Shown: in pieces, positions 1 to 7,578 of the stretch
How positions within the stretch are numbered: the first letter of the stretch is position 1
Layout: every line of letters starts with the position of its first letter
Origin: Methyloprofundus sp.
Lineage (GTDB): Bacteria; Pseudomonadota; Gammaproteobacteria; Methylococcales; Methylomonadaceae
Reading direction: 5' to 3'
Length of the DNA: 35,847 bases
Assembly: GCA_013138595.1 (NCBI GenBank)
Contig: WTCM01000127.1
Coordinates: forward strand, 1-35,847
Notes under the pieces: model-generated
The model's input: only the letters and a program-made list of their open reading frames with translations
Databases searched by the model: none
What the model was told of the DNA's origin: nothing
Program-made: the position numbers and the translations under genes

Positions 1-806
1 TTTTCTTGAATTAACAGCCAAGCATCTTCGACTTCTGTGCCGTATTCAACGCTAATCACGTCGCGCACCATAATATCGGCACACGTAATATCCCCACGTA
101 CACGTTTAAAAGTGTTTGCTTCGGCATTGCTTAGAATATTGCTTAATTCACTAGAGGTAATATCTACAAAGCTAGTGGATTGCTTTAAAGCAAGTTCAAT
201 GTCCTCTTCAGTAATGCCTATTTTATGCGACTCTGCTGATGTGCTATGACGTTGATTACGCTCACTGGGCTCAATGGATAAAGCATTAGGGTAGTTTCGG
301 TTCATGACCCAGCGGTTAATAATAAGTGCCAGTAATAACATAATGCCTACATTCATGGCGACAGGTAATAAGGCGAATGAATAGCCTAAAGACGTAATGC
401 TATCACCTGCCATTACTGGGGAGAGTGCGGTTGCCGCAGCAGGAGGGTGTAGGCAGCGAAATAACAGCATTATCAAAACGGAAGCTCCCGCAGCGGTTGC
501 GGCGGCTGAGGCTGTTTCGGTAATATTTAAGGCACACGCCATACCAATAAAGGCTGAGAGGATCTGCCCGCCTGCAAAGGGCCAAGGTTGTGCTAGTGGG
601 CTGTTTGGGATAAAGAAAAGTATCACAGCAGAAGCGCCCATAGACGCGACAATAATGGGTGTGTTTTCGCTACCGATAAAGGCTTGAGTGGCTAATGAGA
701 CAAAGAAAATAGCACAAAAGCAAGCGAGTAAAGAAAGAATCTTAACTTTTAAATTAAGCTGAACAGGGTCAACGGTAAAAGCTTTAAGTAGAGGGAGTAG
801 TTTCAT
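1..806 (-). CDS. HPP family integral membrane protein with C-terminal CBS domain (partial, C-terminus outside window)
   Basis: Translating the minus strand from the ATG at 806-804 gives an open frame to the window edge (about 268 codons seen, no stop). The N-terminal 170 residues hold about four hydrophobic segments and the family signature LHPPAAATA, which defines the HPP membrane domain. A hydrophilic linker follows and then the start of a CBS domain (CADIMVRDVISVEYGTEVEDAW), so the protein is an HPP-CBS fusion that probably senses a nucleotide. Family function is poorly defined; plant and cyanobacterial relatives have been linked to nitrite transport, and I do not extend that here. No strong Shine-Dalgarno is visible. 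It is divergent from the exchanger gene at 1038. The family call is confident, the substrate unknown. Confidence 0.85.
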   Translation of the reverse strand, partial: MKLLPLLKAFTVDPVQLNLKVKILSLLACFCAIFFVSLATQAFIGSENTPIIVASMGASAVILFFIPNSPLAQPWPFAGGQILSAFIGMACALNITETASAAATAAGASVLIMLLFRCLHPPAAATALSPVMAGDSITSLGYSFALLPVAMNVGIMLLLALIINRWVMNRNYPNALSIEPSERNQRHSTSAESHKIGITEEDIELALKQSTSFVDITSSELSNILSNAEANTFKRVRGDITCADIMVRDVISVEYGTEVEDAWLLIQE

Positions 807-1037
807 TATTTATTCGTATGAGTTAATGAAAGCATGCGAGATAAGCGTATTGTAATGCATTTTTTTGGGATAGGTGTTGTGAGTCATTGTGATTCCAAAA
901 CCTAGAGGCTGTGAAAGAATTTTAAGTGGGAGTATATCTTCTTGAATTGATAGGAAAAATATTGAACGTGAATATATTAAGGTATGTATCATGCTTTTTA
1001 TGGCACAATAAGCAATTTTTAAACCATAATAGAAAAT

Positions 1038-2003
1038 ATGCTGATTAATTATCTTGCTTTAGCGGGAGGGCTGGTTTTTTTGGTCTTTGCGGCGGACTGG
1101 TTTGTAGATGGAACATCTGCTATTGCTAGGAATTTTGGGGTTTCTCCTTTATTGATAGGCTTGACTATTGTTGGCTTAGGTACGTCTGCACCTGAGATAT
1201 TAGTCTCTTTTTTAGCCTCTGCACAAGGTAACCCCGGCTTAGCGATTGGTAATGCGATTGGCTCTAATATTGCCAATATGGGCTTGGTTTTAGGTGCTAC
1301 TGCATTGATTGCCCCTTTGGCTTTTCATTCAGGCTTATTACGTCGTGAGTTACCGATTTTATTATTAATTAGTATTGCTTGTTATGTCGCTGCCTTAAAT
1401 GGTTTAAGCGTGCTAGACGGGATATTGATGCTACTGGGCTTAGGCTTGTTTCTATTTTGGTTGATACGTACGGCAATGCAGGAACGCAAAAAGGGCGATG
1501 TGTTAACACAAGAGCTAGAAAGCGAAGTACCTGATGCGATGTCTACTAAAAAAGCATGGATTTATTTTGCTATAGGGCTAATCGGTTTATTAGTGAGTTC
1601 TAAGATTTTGGTTTGGGCAGCAGTCAATATTGCACAGTCTATGGGAGTCAGTGACCTTGTGATTGGGCTAACGATTGTGGCACTCGGGACGAGTTTGCCT
1701 GAGCTAGCAGCTTCTATTGGCAGTGTGTTAAAAGGGGAAGATGACTTAGCGGTGGGTAATGTCATTGGCTCTAATGTGTATAACTTATTGGCAGTTTATT
1801 CCTTGCCTGCGCTGATTGCACCAGGTGCTGTGGATGCAACGGTGATTAGTCGTGATTTTCCGGTTTTATTAGCCTTTACTTTTTCCTTATTTATTTTAGG
1901 GTTGGGGTATTCTAAAGCCGGTCGTATCAACCGCTGGGAAGGGGGCGTGCTTGTCAGTGCTTATCTTGCCTATCAATGGGTGATTTATCAAAGTGTTATG
2001 TAG
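1038..2003 (+). CDS. yrbG: K+-dependent Na+/Ca2+ exchanger-like inner membrane antiporter (YrbG/CaCA family)
   Basis: A 321-residue, highly hydrophobic protein with the internal duplication typical of CaCA antiporters (PF01699 twice). Alpha-repeat 1 is GLTIVGLGTSAPEILVS (residues 41-57) followed by GNAIGSN; alpha-repeat 2 is GLTIVALGTSLPELAAS (residues 210-226) followed by GNVIGSN. These repeats carry the acidic and serine/threonine residues that bind the cation. About ten membrane helices fit the length. A charged loop near residues 146-172 separates the halves. The E. coli homologue yrbG also sits directly ahead of kdsD, so the neighbourhood supports the name, although the real cation specificity is not known from sequence. 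The start ATG lacks a clear ribosome binding site. The stop lies 10 bases before kdsD, suggesting co-transcription. Confidence 0.9.
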   Translation: MLINYLALAGGLVFLVFAADWFVDGTSAIARNFGVSPLLIGLTIVGLGTSAPEILVSFLASAQGNPGLAIGNAIGSNIANMGLVLGATALIAPLAFHSGLLRRELPILLLISIACYVAALNGLSVLDGILMLLGLGLFLFWLIRTAMQERKKGDVLTQELESEVPDAMSTKKAWIYFAIGLIGLLVSSKILVWAAVNIAQSMGVSDLVIGLTIVALGTSLPELAASIGSVLKGEDDLAVGNVIGSNVYNLLAVYSLPALIAPGAVDATVISRDFPVLLAFTFSLFILGLGYSKAGRINRWEGGVLVSAYLAYQWVIYQSVM

Positions 2004-2013
2004 GGTTTAGTGT

Positions 2014-2985
2014 ATGGATGATCAACAGTTAATAAAAACTGCAATTGATGTGATTACTTTAGAAGCGGATGCGGTTGGTGCTTTGCAAGCGACGATTGAT
2101 GCTGATTTTGTACGTGCTTGCCATATTATGATTGCCTGTAAAGGGCGGGTGGTGGTCACTGGAATGGGCAAGTCAGGACATATTGCCGGCAAAATTGCCG
2201 CGACCTTAGCGAGTACAGGCACGCCTGCTTTTTTTGTACATCCAGGTGAGGCAAGTCATGGTGATTTAGGCATGATTACTTCACAAGATGTGGTGCTTGC
2301 CTTGTCTAATTCGGGTGAGACAGGGGAAATACTCACTTTACTGCCGATTATTAAGCGCTTAGCCGTGCCCATGGTCGCGATCACAGGCAAGGCACACTCA
2401 AGTTTAGCGAAGTTTTCATCTGCACATTTAAGTAATGCAGTGGCAAAAGAAGCGTGCTCTTTAGGCTTAGCGCCCACAGCAAGTACTACTGCAGCACTGG
2501 TTCTAGGGGATGCGCTTGCGGTCAGTTTAATGACCATGCGCGGTTTTACTCGCGATGATTTTGCACTGTCTCACCCAGGGGGGAGTTTAGGGCGACGCTT
2601 ATTGGTTTTGGTCAGTGATGTGATGCATACAGGCGAGCAGTTACCTGTGATTGATGAAGATGCAGGTATTATGCAAGCTTTAGTTGAAATGACCGCGAAG
2701 AAATTAGGTATGACCGCTGTACTGGATGCGCAAGGTTGTCTATCTGGCGTGTTTACGGATGGTGATGTGCGGCGTTTATTAGAGCGTTCTATTGATATTA
2801 ATTACACGCCTGTTAAGCTAGTGATGACGGTGAATTGCCAAGTGGTTAAGCAAGATATTTTAGCGGCTGAAGCAATGCAGATCATGGAGCAAAAGAAAAT
2901 TAATGCTTTGATTGTAGTAGACCAAGCGAATAAAGTAATTGGAGCCTTAAATATGCACGATTTAATTCATGCAGGAATAGACTAA
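2014..2985 (+). CDS. kdsD: D-arabinose 5-phosphate isomerase
   Basis: A 323-residue cytoplasmic enzyme that converts ribulose 5-phosphate to arabinose 5-phosphate, the first committed step of Kdo synthesis for LPS. An N-terminal SIS domain (about residues 35-180) includes VVTGMGKSGHIAGK and LSNSGETGEIL. The residues known to be important in E. coli KdsD (K59, E111, E152, H193) have counterparts at K53, E105, E146 and H187 with a constant offset of six. Two CBS repeats fill residues 205-323. Length is close to the E. coli protein (328). Its stop is one base before the kdsC start, so the two enzymes are translated from one message with yrbG upstream. Confidence 0.96.
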   Translation: MDDQQLIKTAIDVITLEADAVGALQATIDADFVRACHIMIACKGRVVVTGMGKSGHIAGKIAATLASTGTPAFFVHPGEASHGDLGMITSQDVVLALSNSGETGEILTLLPIIKRLAVPMVAITGKAHSSLAKFSSAHLSNAVAKEACSLGLAPTASTTAALVLGDALAVSLMTMRGFTRDDFALSHPGGSLGRRLLVLVSDVMHTGEQLPVIDEDAGIMQALVEMTAKKLGMTAVLDAQGCLSGVFTDGDVRRLLERSIDINYTPVKLVMTVNCQVVKQDILAAEAMQIMEQKKINALIVVDQANKVIGALNMHDLIHAGID

Positions 2986-2986
2986 A

Positions 2987-3514
2987 ATGCAGAATAGAGC
3001 AGAGAAAGCAAAAAAGATTAAGTTATTAATTTTAGATGTGGATGGCGTTTTAACCGATGGCAAGCTATTTTTTGATGAGCAAGGGCGTGAATATAAGGCT
3101 TTTAATGCACGTGATGGTTTGGGTATTAAGCTATTACAAAAAGCAGGGATTCAAGTTGCGGTGATTTCAGGGCGTAGCTCAAAGCCTGTCGCTTTGCGTA
3201 TGCAAATGCTGGGTATAGAATTGGTTTATTTGGGGCAGAGCGATAAAGGCGCGGCTTTTAAAGACATTATTGCTAAAGTAGGTTGTACCGCTGAACAAGC
3301 CGCACATGTGGGAGATGATCTTATTGATTTACCTGTGTTAATGCAGGTGGGTTTAGCGGTTGCAGTACAAGATGCTAATGCGCAAATTTTGCCTTATGTG
3401 GATTGGCAAACGCAATTAGCAGGTGGTCAGGGTGCGGTTCGAGAGGTCTGTGATTACTTACTGATCACACAAGGAAAAATGACTGAGTTACTTGACGCTT
3501 ATAAAATTGTCTAA
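2987..3514 (+). CDS. kdsC: 3-deoxy-D-manno-octulosonate 8-phosphate phosphatase
   Basis: A 175-residue HAD-superfamily phosphatase without a cap domain, which acts as a tetramer and releases Kdo from Kdo 8-phosphate. Motif I is LDVDGVLTDG with nucleophile D17 and acid/base D19; motif II is the serine in VISGRSS; motif III lysine lies in QSDKGAAF; motif IV is HVGDDLIDLPV. The C-terminal tail contains GGQGAVREVCDYLL, the conserved segment that enters the neighbouring subunit's active site. The stop TAA shares a base with the ATG of lptC (TAATG), which points to translational coupling. Confidence 0.96.
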   Translation: MQNRAEKAKKIKLLILDVDGVLTDGKLFFDEQGREYKAFNARDGLGIKLLQKAGIQVAVISGRSSKPVALRMQMLGIELVYLGQSDKGAAFKDIIAKVGCTAEQAAHVGDDLIDLPVLMQVGLAVAVQDANAQILPYVDWQTQLAGGQGAVREVCDYLLITQGKMTELLDAYKIV

Positions 3515-4086
3515 TGTTGAGTCAGCAATATAAAGGTGGATTATTATTACTGCTGATCTTTTTATTTTCTATGTGGGCGGTTAATAATGAGCCAGATGAG
3601 CAGGTAAAGCAAGAAACGCGACAGCGAGTAGAGCATAGTATTGACCATTTCGCAGAAAACTATAGTAAACTGACTTTAGATAAGTCGGGCGAGCCGGCGA
3701 ATAAATTAACCGCTAAATTAGTCAAACATTTTAGTGATACTGATGAGACCGAGTTAACGACCGCTGTGTTGATTGTCAATAAAGGAGATTTGCCACCTTG
3801 GAAAATACGCTCGGAAAAAGCTCTGTTAGCTGATGATGGCAGCGCTATTTTTATGCAAGGCAAAGTGTTTATAGACAGAGAAGCAGTGAAAAATGTACGT
3901 GGAGTGCATATCAAAACCAGTGAATTACATATACAACCCAAAAAAGATTATGCAGAAACAGCAGAGTGGGCTGAGTTAGTAACTGGTTTAAATACTCTTT
4001 CAGGTGTGGGGTTGAAACTTGTATATAAAGACCCTATTTATATAGAATTATTGGCAGATGTAAAAGGTAAACATGTTTATAAGTAA
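3514..4086 (+). CDS. lptC: LPS export ABC transporter periplasmic protein LptC
   Basis: A 190-residue bitopic protein with one N-terminal membrane helix (residues about 9-24, GLLLLLIFLFSMWAVNN) and a periplasmic beta-jellyroll domain. LptC takes LPS from the LptBFG complex and passes it to LptA. Sequence conservation in this family is low, so the call rests on length, topology, the segment GKVFIDREAVKNVRGVHIKT that fits the LptC fold, and its position between kdsC and lptA as in E. coli. The last 14 bases overlap lptA. lptF and lptG are not in the window, as expected since they usually lie elsewhere. Confidence 0.92.
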   Translation: MLSQQYKGGLLLLLIFLFSMWAVNNEPDEQVKQETRQRVEHSIDHFAENYSKLTLDKSGEPANKLTAKLVKHFSDTDETELTTAVLIVNKGDLPPWKIRSEKALLADDGSAIFMQGKVFIDREAVKNVRGVHIKTSELHIQPKKDYAETAEWAELVTGLNTLSGVGLKLVYKDPIYIELLADVKGKHVYK

Positions 4087-4579
4087 ATGGTTTTTGAGCC
4101 TCTTTTTGTTAGCAAATATAGGCTTTAGCTCAGTCGCTTTTGCCCTAAAAGGGGATAATAAAGAGCCTATTTCTATTGAGTCTAATGCAGGCTTTTATGA
4201 TGAAAAAAATGGTGTGAGTACCTATACGGGTGAGGTAGTTATTGTGCAAGGAAGTATGCGCATAGAAGCCGATAAAGTCGTGGTTTCTTTGAATGATCGG
4301 CAAATAGAAAAAATTGTAGCCACAGGTAAGCCTGTTAAATATAAGCAGCAACCCAGTGAAGGTGCGGAATATATGCATGGTCATGCTTTAACGGCTGAAT
4401 ATTACCCTGAAACTGAAATCCTGATTATGTTGCAAGAAGCGATTGTATGGCAAGGCAAAAATAGCACAAAGAGTGAGCGTATAGAATATAACCGTATCAG
4501 TGAAGTACTAAGAGCAGGTGATAATAACTCCGCTAAAAAACGGGTAAAAATTGTGTTTCAACCTAAAGGTAGTAAGTAA
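4073..4579 (+). CDS. lptA: Periplasmic LPS-binding bridge protein LptA
   Basis: A 168-residue exported protein. The signal peptide ends at SSVAFA with likely cleavage after residue 24. The mature part is an OstA-like domain of repeating beta strands: PISIESNAGFYDEKNGVSTY, then GEVVIVQGSMRIEADKVVV, the hallmark of LptA. It polymerises between LptC and LptD to carry LPS across the periplasm. The gene starts inside lptC (14-base overlap) and ends six bases before lptB. The tail is basic (KKRVKIVFQPKGSK). Confidence 0.94.
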   Translation: MFISKWFLSLFLLANIGFSSVAFALKGDNKEPISIESNAGFYDEKNGVSTYTGEVVIVQGSMRIEADKVVVSLNDRQIEKIVATGKPVKYKQQPSEGAEYMHGHALTAEYYPETEILIMLQEAIVWQGKNSTKSERIEYNRISEVLRAGDNNSAKKRVKIVFQPKGSK

Positions 4580-4585
4580 TTCATC

Positions 4586-5311
4586 ATGGCCGTTCTTGCA
4601 GCAAAAAAAATTGGTAAAGCATACTCTAAGAGGACTGTGGTTAATGAGGTCTCTCTACATGTGAATAGTAATGAAATTGTCGGTTTACTGGGGCCTAACG
4701 GAGCAGGGAAAACCACAAGTTTTTATATGCTAGTCGGTTTAGTGCGTGCCGATGCGGGGAGTATTTTTTATGATGATAAAGATATTACTCAGTATCCCAT
4801 GCATAGCCGTGCAAAAATGGGCGTGGGGTATTTACCTCAAGAAGCGTCTATTTTTAGAAAGCTCAGTGTTGAAGATAATTTACGTGCCGTTTTAGAGTTA
4901 AGAGATGATTTGAATGCAGGGCAGGTGGAACTTTGTATTGATGAATTATTGACTGAATTTAGTATTACGCATATTCGTAAAAATATAGGCATGGGCTTGT
5001 CAGGTGGAGAGCGGCGCAGAGTCGAAATTGCACGCGCTTTAGCGACTGACCCTGAGTTTATTTTATTAGATGAACCTTTTGCAGGCGTAGACCCTATTTC
5101 TGTGATTGAGATCCAAAAGATTATTGCGCATTTAAAAGATAGAAATATTGGGGTATTAATTACCGAACATAATGTGCGCGAAACCTTAGGGATTTGTGAT
5201 CGTGCTTATATTTTAAATGCAGGTGAGGTGATTGCTGAAGGAACGGCGGAGGATATTATTGCCAATGAAGAAGTGCGACGTGTTTATCTCGGTGAGAACT
5301 TTAGCCTTTAA
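4586..5311 (+). CDS. lptB: LPS export ABC transporter ATP-binding protein LptB
   Basis: A 241-residue cytoplasmic ATPase that powers LPS extraction by LptFG. Walker A is GPNGAGKT (36-43), the Q-loop is [10 protein letters not shown] with Q85, the signature is LSGGE (138-142), Walker B is FILLDE (158-163) and the switch histidine is H195 in TEHNVRET. The sequence [14 protein letters not shown] and the end motif [12 protein letters not shown] are typical of LptB rather than of other short ABC proteins. It is six bases behind lptA. A good AAAGGAGAAG ribosome binding site follows its stop and serves a mini-ORF ahead of rpoN. Confidence 0.97.
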   Translation: MAVLAAKKIGKAYSKRTVVNEVSLHVNSNEIVGLLGPNGAGKTTSFYMLVGLVRADAGSIFYDDKDITQYPMHSRAKMGVGYLPQEASIFRKLSVEDNLRAVLELRDDLNAGQVELCIDELLTEFSITHIRKNIGMGLSGGERRRVEIARALATDPEFILLDEPFAGVDPISVIEIQKIIAHLKDRNIGVLITEHNVRETLGICDRAYILNAGEVIAEGTAEDIIANEEVRRVYLGENFSL

Positions 5312-5321
5312 AAGGAGAAGT

Positions 5322-5402
5322 ATGATGAAATATAAAGAGTTATACATTTTGCTGGTAGAGTCTTTGTTTTATGCAACTCGCGGAGTAGCGCAAGCCTTAT
5401 GA
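5322..5402 (+). CDS. Putative 26-residue leader peptide coupled to rpoN
   Basis: A short frame that starts with two adjacent ATGs at 5322 and 5325, runs 26 codons and stops with TGA at 5400-5402. Its stop overlaps the rpoN ATG at 5399 in the ATGA arrangement used elsewhere in this window for coupled genes. It is preceded by AAAGGAGAAG, one of the best Shine-Dalgarno sequences in the window, whereas rpoN has none of its own except inside this frame. The peptide begins MMKYKELYILLVESLFYA and ends TRGVAQAL; it is moderately hydrophobic with no recognised domain. It may work by delivering ribosomes to rpoN. No homologue is known to me, so translation is inferred from the ribosome site and the stop-start overlap. 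Confidence 0.55.
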   Translation: MMKYKELYILLVESLFYATRGVAQAL

Positions 5403-6868
5403 AGCAGTCCTTACAGCTGCGCATGGGGCAGCAGTTATCCATGACACCGCAATTGCAGCAAGCGATTAAATTGTTGCAATTATCCACATTAGATTTACAG
5501 CAAGAAATACAGCAAGCCTTAGATTCAAATATGATGCTTGAAGTGACGGAAGAGGAAGGCTCTTCCTTAAATGAACAGCAAGTGGTTGAAGATAAAAAAG
5601 ATACGACAGACCAAATGGGGAGTGAAGGCTCACAGACGGATCTGCCTGATGAATTGCCTACCGATAGTTCTTGGGAGGATGTATTCGATTCTATACAGCC
5701 GAATTCAACACCGACTTTAGCCGCGGAAATACCTGATTTTGAAGTTCAACGCAGTAAATCTGAAAGCTTACAAGAATACCTAACATGGCAAATGGAAATG
5801 CTACCCTTTACTGAAAAGGACAGGGCGATTGCCATGGCGATTATTGATGCAGTCGATATGGATGGGTATTTAAATACGCCTGCTGATGATATTTACCAAC
5901 CTTTAATTGAGGGATTAGGGGCGCAAGAAGAATTAGAACCATTAGAAAAAGAAGAGTTTTTAGCTGTTTTACATAGAGTTCAGCGTTTTGACCCGCCAGG
6001 GGTTGCGGCAGAAAATTTACAAGATTGTCTGCGTTTACAGTTATTGCAGCTTGAAGAGACAACGCCTTTTAGGGCTAAGGCATTAAGGTTGGTTGAAGAT
6101 TTTTTGGATTTATTAGCAGGGCAGGAGCGGATTAAATTAATACGCCGCTTAGATGTTTCAGAAAGTGATTTAAACGCAGTTATTGCTTTAGTTCGCTCTT
6201 TGGATCCAAGGCCAGGACGCTCTATAGAAGAATCTGAGTCTGAATATATTATTCCTGACTTATTCGTATCTAAAGTAGAGGGTGAATGGCGGGTTGAGTT
6301 AAACCCTGATATTGCGCCTAAATTAAGAGTTAATCCTTTATATTCTGCATTGATTAAACGTGCGGATAATAGTAAAGATAACACCAGCATGAAAGAGCAT
6401 CTACAGGAAGCACGTTGGTTTATTAAAAGTTTACACAGCCGTAATGATACCCTGTTGCGTGTAGGGCGTAGTATTATTGCCAAGCAAATAGAGTTTCTTG
6501 AGCATGGTGCGATTGCGATGAAGCCGATGGTCTTAAGAGATATTGCTGAAGAGCTAGAGCTACATGAGTCCACTATTTCACGGGTGACCACACAAAAATA
6601 TATGCACTTACCTAGCGGTGTTATTGAATTTAAATACTTTTTTTCTAGTCATGTCGCGACATCAGCAGGTGGAGAATGTTCGGCAACGGCCATTAGAGCG
6701 TTTATTCAGGAGTTAGTGGGTAATGAAAACCCCGCTAAACCTTTAAGTGATAATAAAATCGCAGGCTTATTAGAAGAAAAAGGAATTCAGGTGGCAAGAC
6801 GTACGATAGCAAAGTATCGCGAAGCAATCTCTATTCCATCATCCAGCCAAAGAAAGCGGCTTTTGTAA
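5399..6868 (+). CDS. rpoN: RNA polymerase sigma-54 factor
   Basis: A 489-residue sigma-54 that directs RNA polymerase to -24/-12 promoters and needs AAA+ activators. Region I (1-50) is glutamine and leucine rich (QLSMTPQLQQAIKLLQLSTL). Region II (about 55-115) is acidic and variable. The core-binding region follows, then the helix-turn-helix near VLRDIAEELELHESTISRVT, and the RpoN box ARRTIAKYRE at 466-475 that contacts the -24 element (consensus ARRTVAKYRE). Its ATG overlaps the stop of the upstream 26-codon ORF, so translation is likely coupled. lptB-rpoN-hpf is the standard proteobacterial order. Confidence 0.98.
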   Translation: MKQSLQLRMGQQLSMTPQLQQAIKLLQLSTLDLQQEIQQALDSNMMLEVTEEEGSSLNEQQVVEDKKDTTDQMGSEGSQTDLPDELPTDSSWEDVFDSIQPNSTPTLAAEIPDFEVQRSKSESLQEYLTWQMEMLPFTEKDRAIAMAIIDAVDMDGYLNTPADDIYQPLIEGLGAQEELEPLEKEEFLAVLHRVQRFDPPGVAAENLQDCLRLQLLQLEETTPFRAKALRLVEDFLDLLAGQERIKLIRRLDVSESDLNAVIALVRSLDPRPGRSIEESESEYIIPDLFVSKVEGEWRVELNPDIAPKLRVNPLYSALIKRADNSKDNTSMKEHLQEARWFIKSLHSRNDTLLRVGRSIIAKQIEFLEHGAIAMKPMVLRDIAEELELHESTISRVTTQKYMHLPSGVIEFKYFFSSHVATSAGGECSATAIRAFIQELVGNENPAKPLSDNKIAGLLEEKGIQVARRTIAKYREAISIPSSSQRKRLL

Positions 6869-6956
6869 GAAGGTAGTATATAATATACTTCACGCGGCGA
6901 GAGTGCCGAGCGGAGTATTTAGTTATTTATTTTGAAAATTATTAGGAGTTAAATCT

Positions 6957-7247
6957 ATGCAAGTTAGCGTAACAGGTCGTCACGTTGAAGTCACAGCAGC
7001 AATGAAGCAACACGTTGAAGAGAAAATTGGTAAATTAAAACGTCATTTTGATAATGTAACTGATGTTCATGTCATTTTAACAGTAGAAAAGCTAGAGCAA
7101 AAAGCAGAAGCAACCGTACAGGTTAGCGGTGCAAAATTATTTGCGGATGATGTACAAGCAGATATGTATGCAGCAATCGATAATATGGTTGATAAATTAG
7201 ACCGTCAAATTATTAAGCATAAAGAAAAAACTCAATCTCACCGCTAG
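6957..7247 (+). CDS. hpf: Ribosome hibernation promoting factor, short form
   Basis: A 96-residue protein of the HPF/YfiA family (PF02482) which binds the 30S subunit at the A and P sites and promotes 100S dimers or inactive ribosomes in stationary phase. It starts MQVSVTGRHVEVTAAMKQHV and contains the conserved KLKRHFDNVTDVHVIL and DDVQADMYAAIDNMVDKLDR blocks. Length matches E. coli HPF (95). A clear TTAGGAGTT ribosome site lies just upstream. The gene follows rpoN at 88 bases, as in E. coli, but the next genes are not ptsN and rapZ. Confidence 0.96.
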   Translation: MQVSVTGRHVEVTAAMKQHVEEKIGKLKRHFDNVTDVHVILTVEKLEQKAEATVQVSGAKLFADDVQADMYAAIDNMVDKLDRQIIKHKEKTQSHR

Positions 7248-7578
7248 CTTTAGCGGCTTGTCGAAAAATAAAAGTCGCAGCTTGTGACAATATTTTTGCA
7301 TTAAGGTGAAAAGCAACGAAGAATAGTGTTTCTATTCTTCGTTCGCTCAATACAGAGTGTGTGATTGTAAATTAAGAAACAGCGAAACTAGGATTTTGGG
7401 TCGCTGAGTTTATGACAAAAAATTTTAAATACTGCTTGCTGGGAGTGCAGCTAAGCAGTATTGTTCAGTTGTTTGATTGATGTCTTGAGGCGGCAATCAA
7501 CCTAGGTGTTTGATGATATTATCAGGCTTGTGTCGATGACAATGTTCATCTTTTGCTTGCCAGAAAAAAAGGATAGAT
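7248..7578 (+). other. 331-base structured spacer between hpf and mgtE, possible mgtE leader
   Basis: No convincing gene lies here. Four stem-loops can be drawn: CCGCTA/TAGCGG at 7241-7256 across the hpf stop; a perfect 12-bp stem AACGAAGAATAG/CTATTCTTCGTT at 7315-7343; TACTGCTTGCTG/CAGC-T-AAGCAGTA at 7430-7460; and TTGATTG/CAATCAA at 7473-7500. None is followed by a T-run, so they are not ordinary terminators. A 22-codon ATG frame at 7412-7480 has no clear ribosome site. The density of stems ahead of a Mg2+ transporter suggests a regulatory leader, but no known riboswitch was recognised. Confidence 0.5.
7315..7343 (+). other. Perfect 12-bp stem-loop in hpf-mgtE spacer
   Basis: The arms AACGAAGAATAG (7315-7326) and CTATTCTTCGTT (7332-7343) are exact reverse complements around a five-base loop. 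The next bases are CGCTCAA, so there is no U-tract for intrinsic termination. It may be an RNA processing or stability element, or part of the mgtE leader. Confidence 0.6.

Noticed and set aside
5980-6591. 203-codon minus-strand frame inside rpoN.
   Set aside because: Serine-rich translation without domain features, fully inside a well-conserved gene.
6871-6956. TATAAT at 6879-6884 as an hpf promoter.
   Set aside because: No acceptable -35 element at 16-18 bases upstream; the sequence lies in a short AT palindrome.
7412-7480. 22-codon ORF before mgtE as a leader peptide gene.
   Set aside because: No recognisable ribosome site and the frame coincides with a stem-loop; kept only as part of the leader description.
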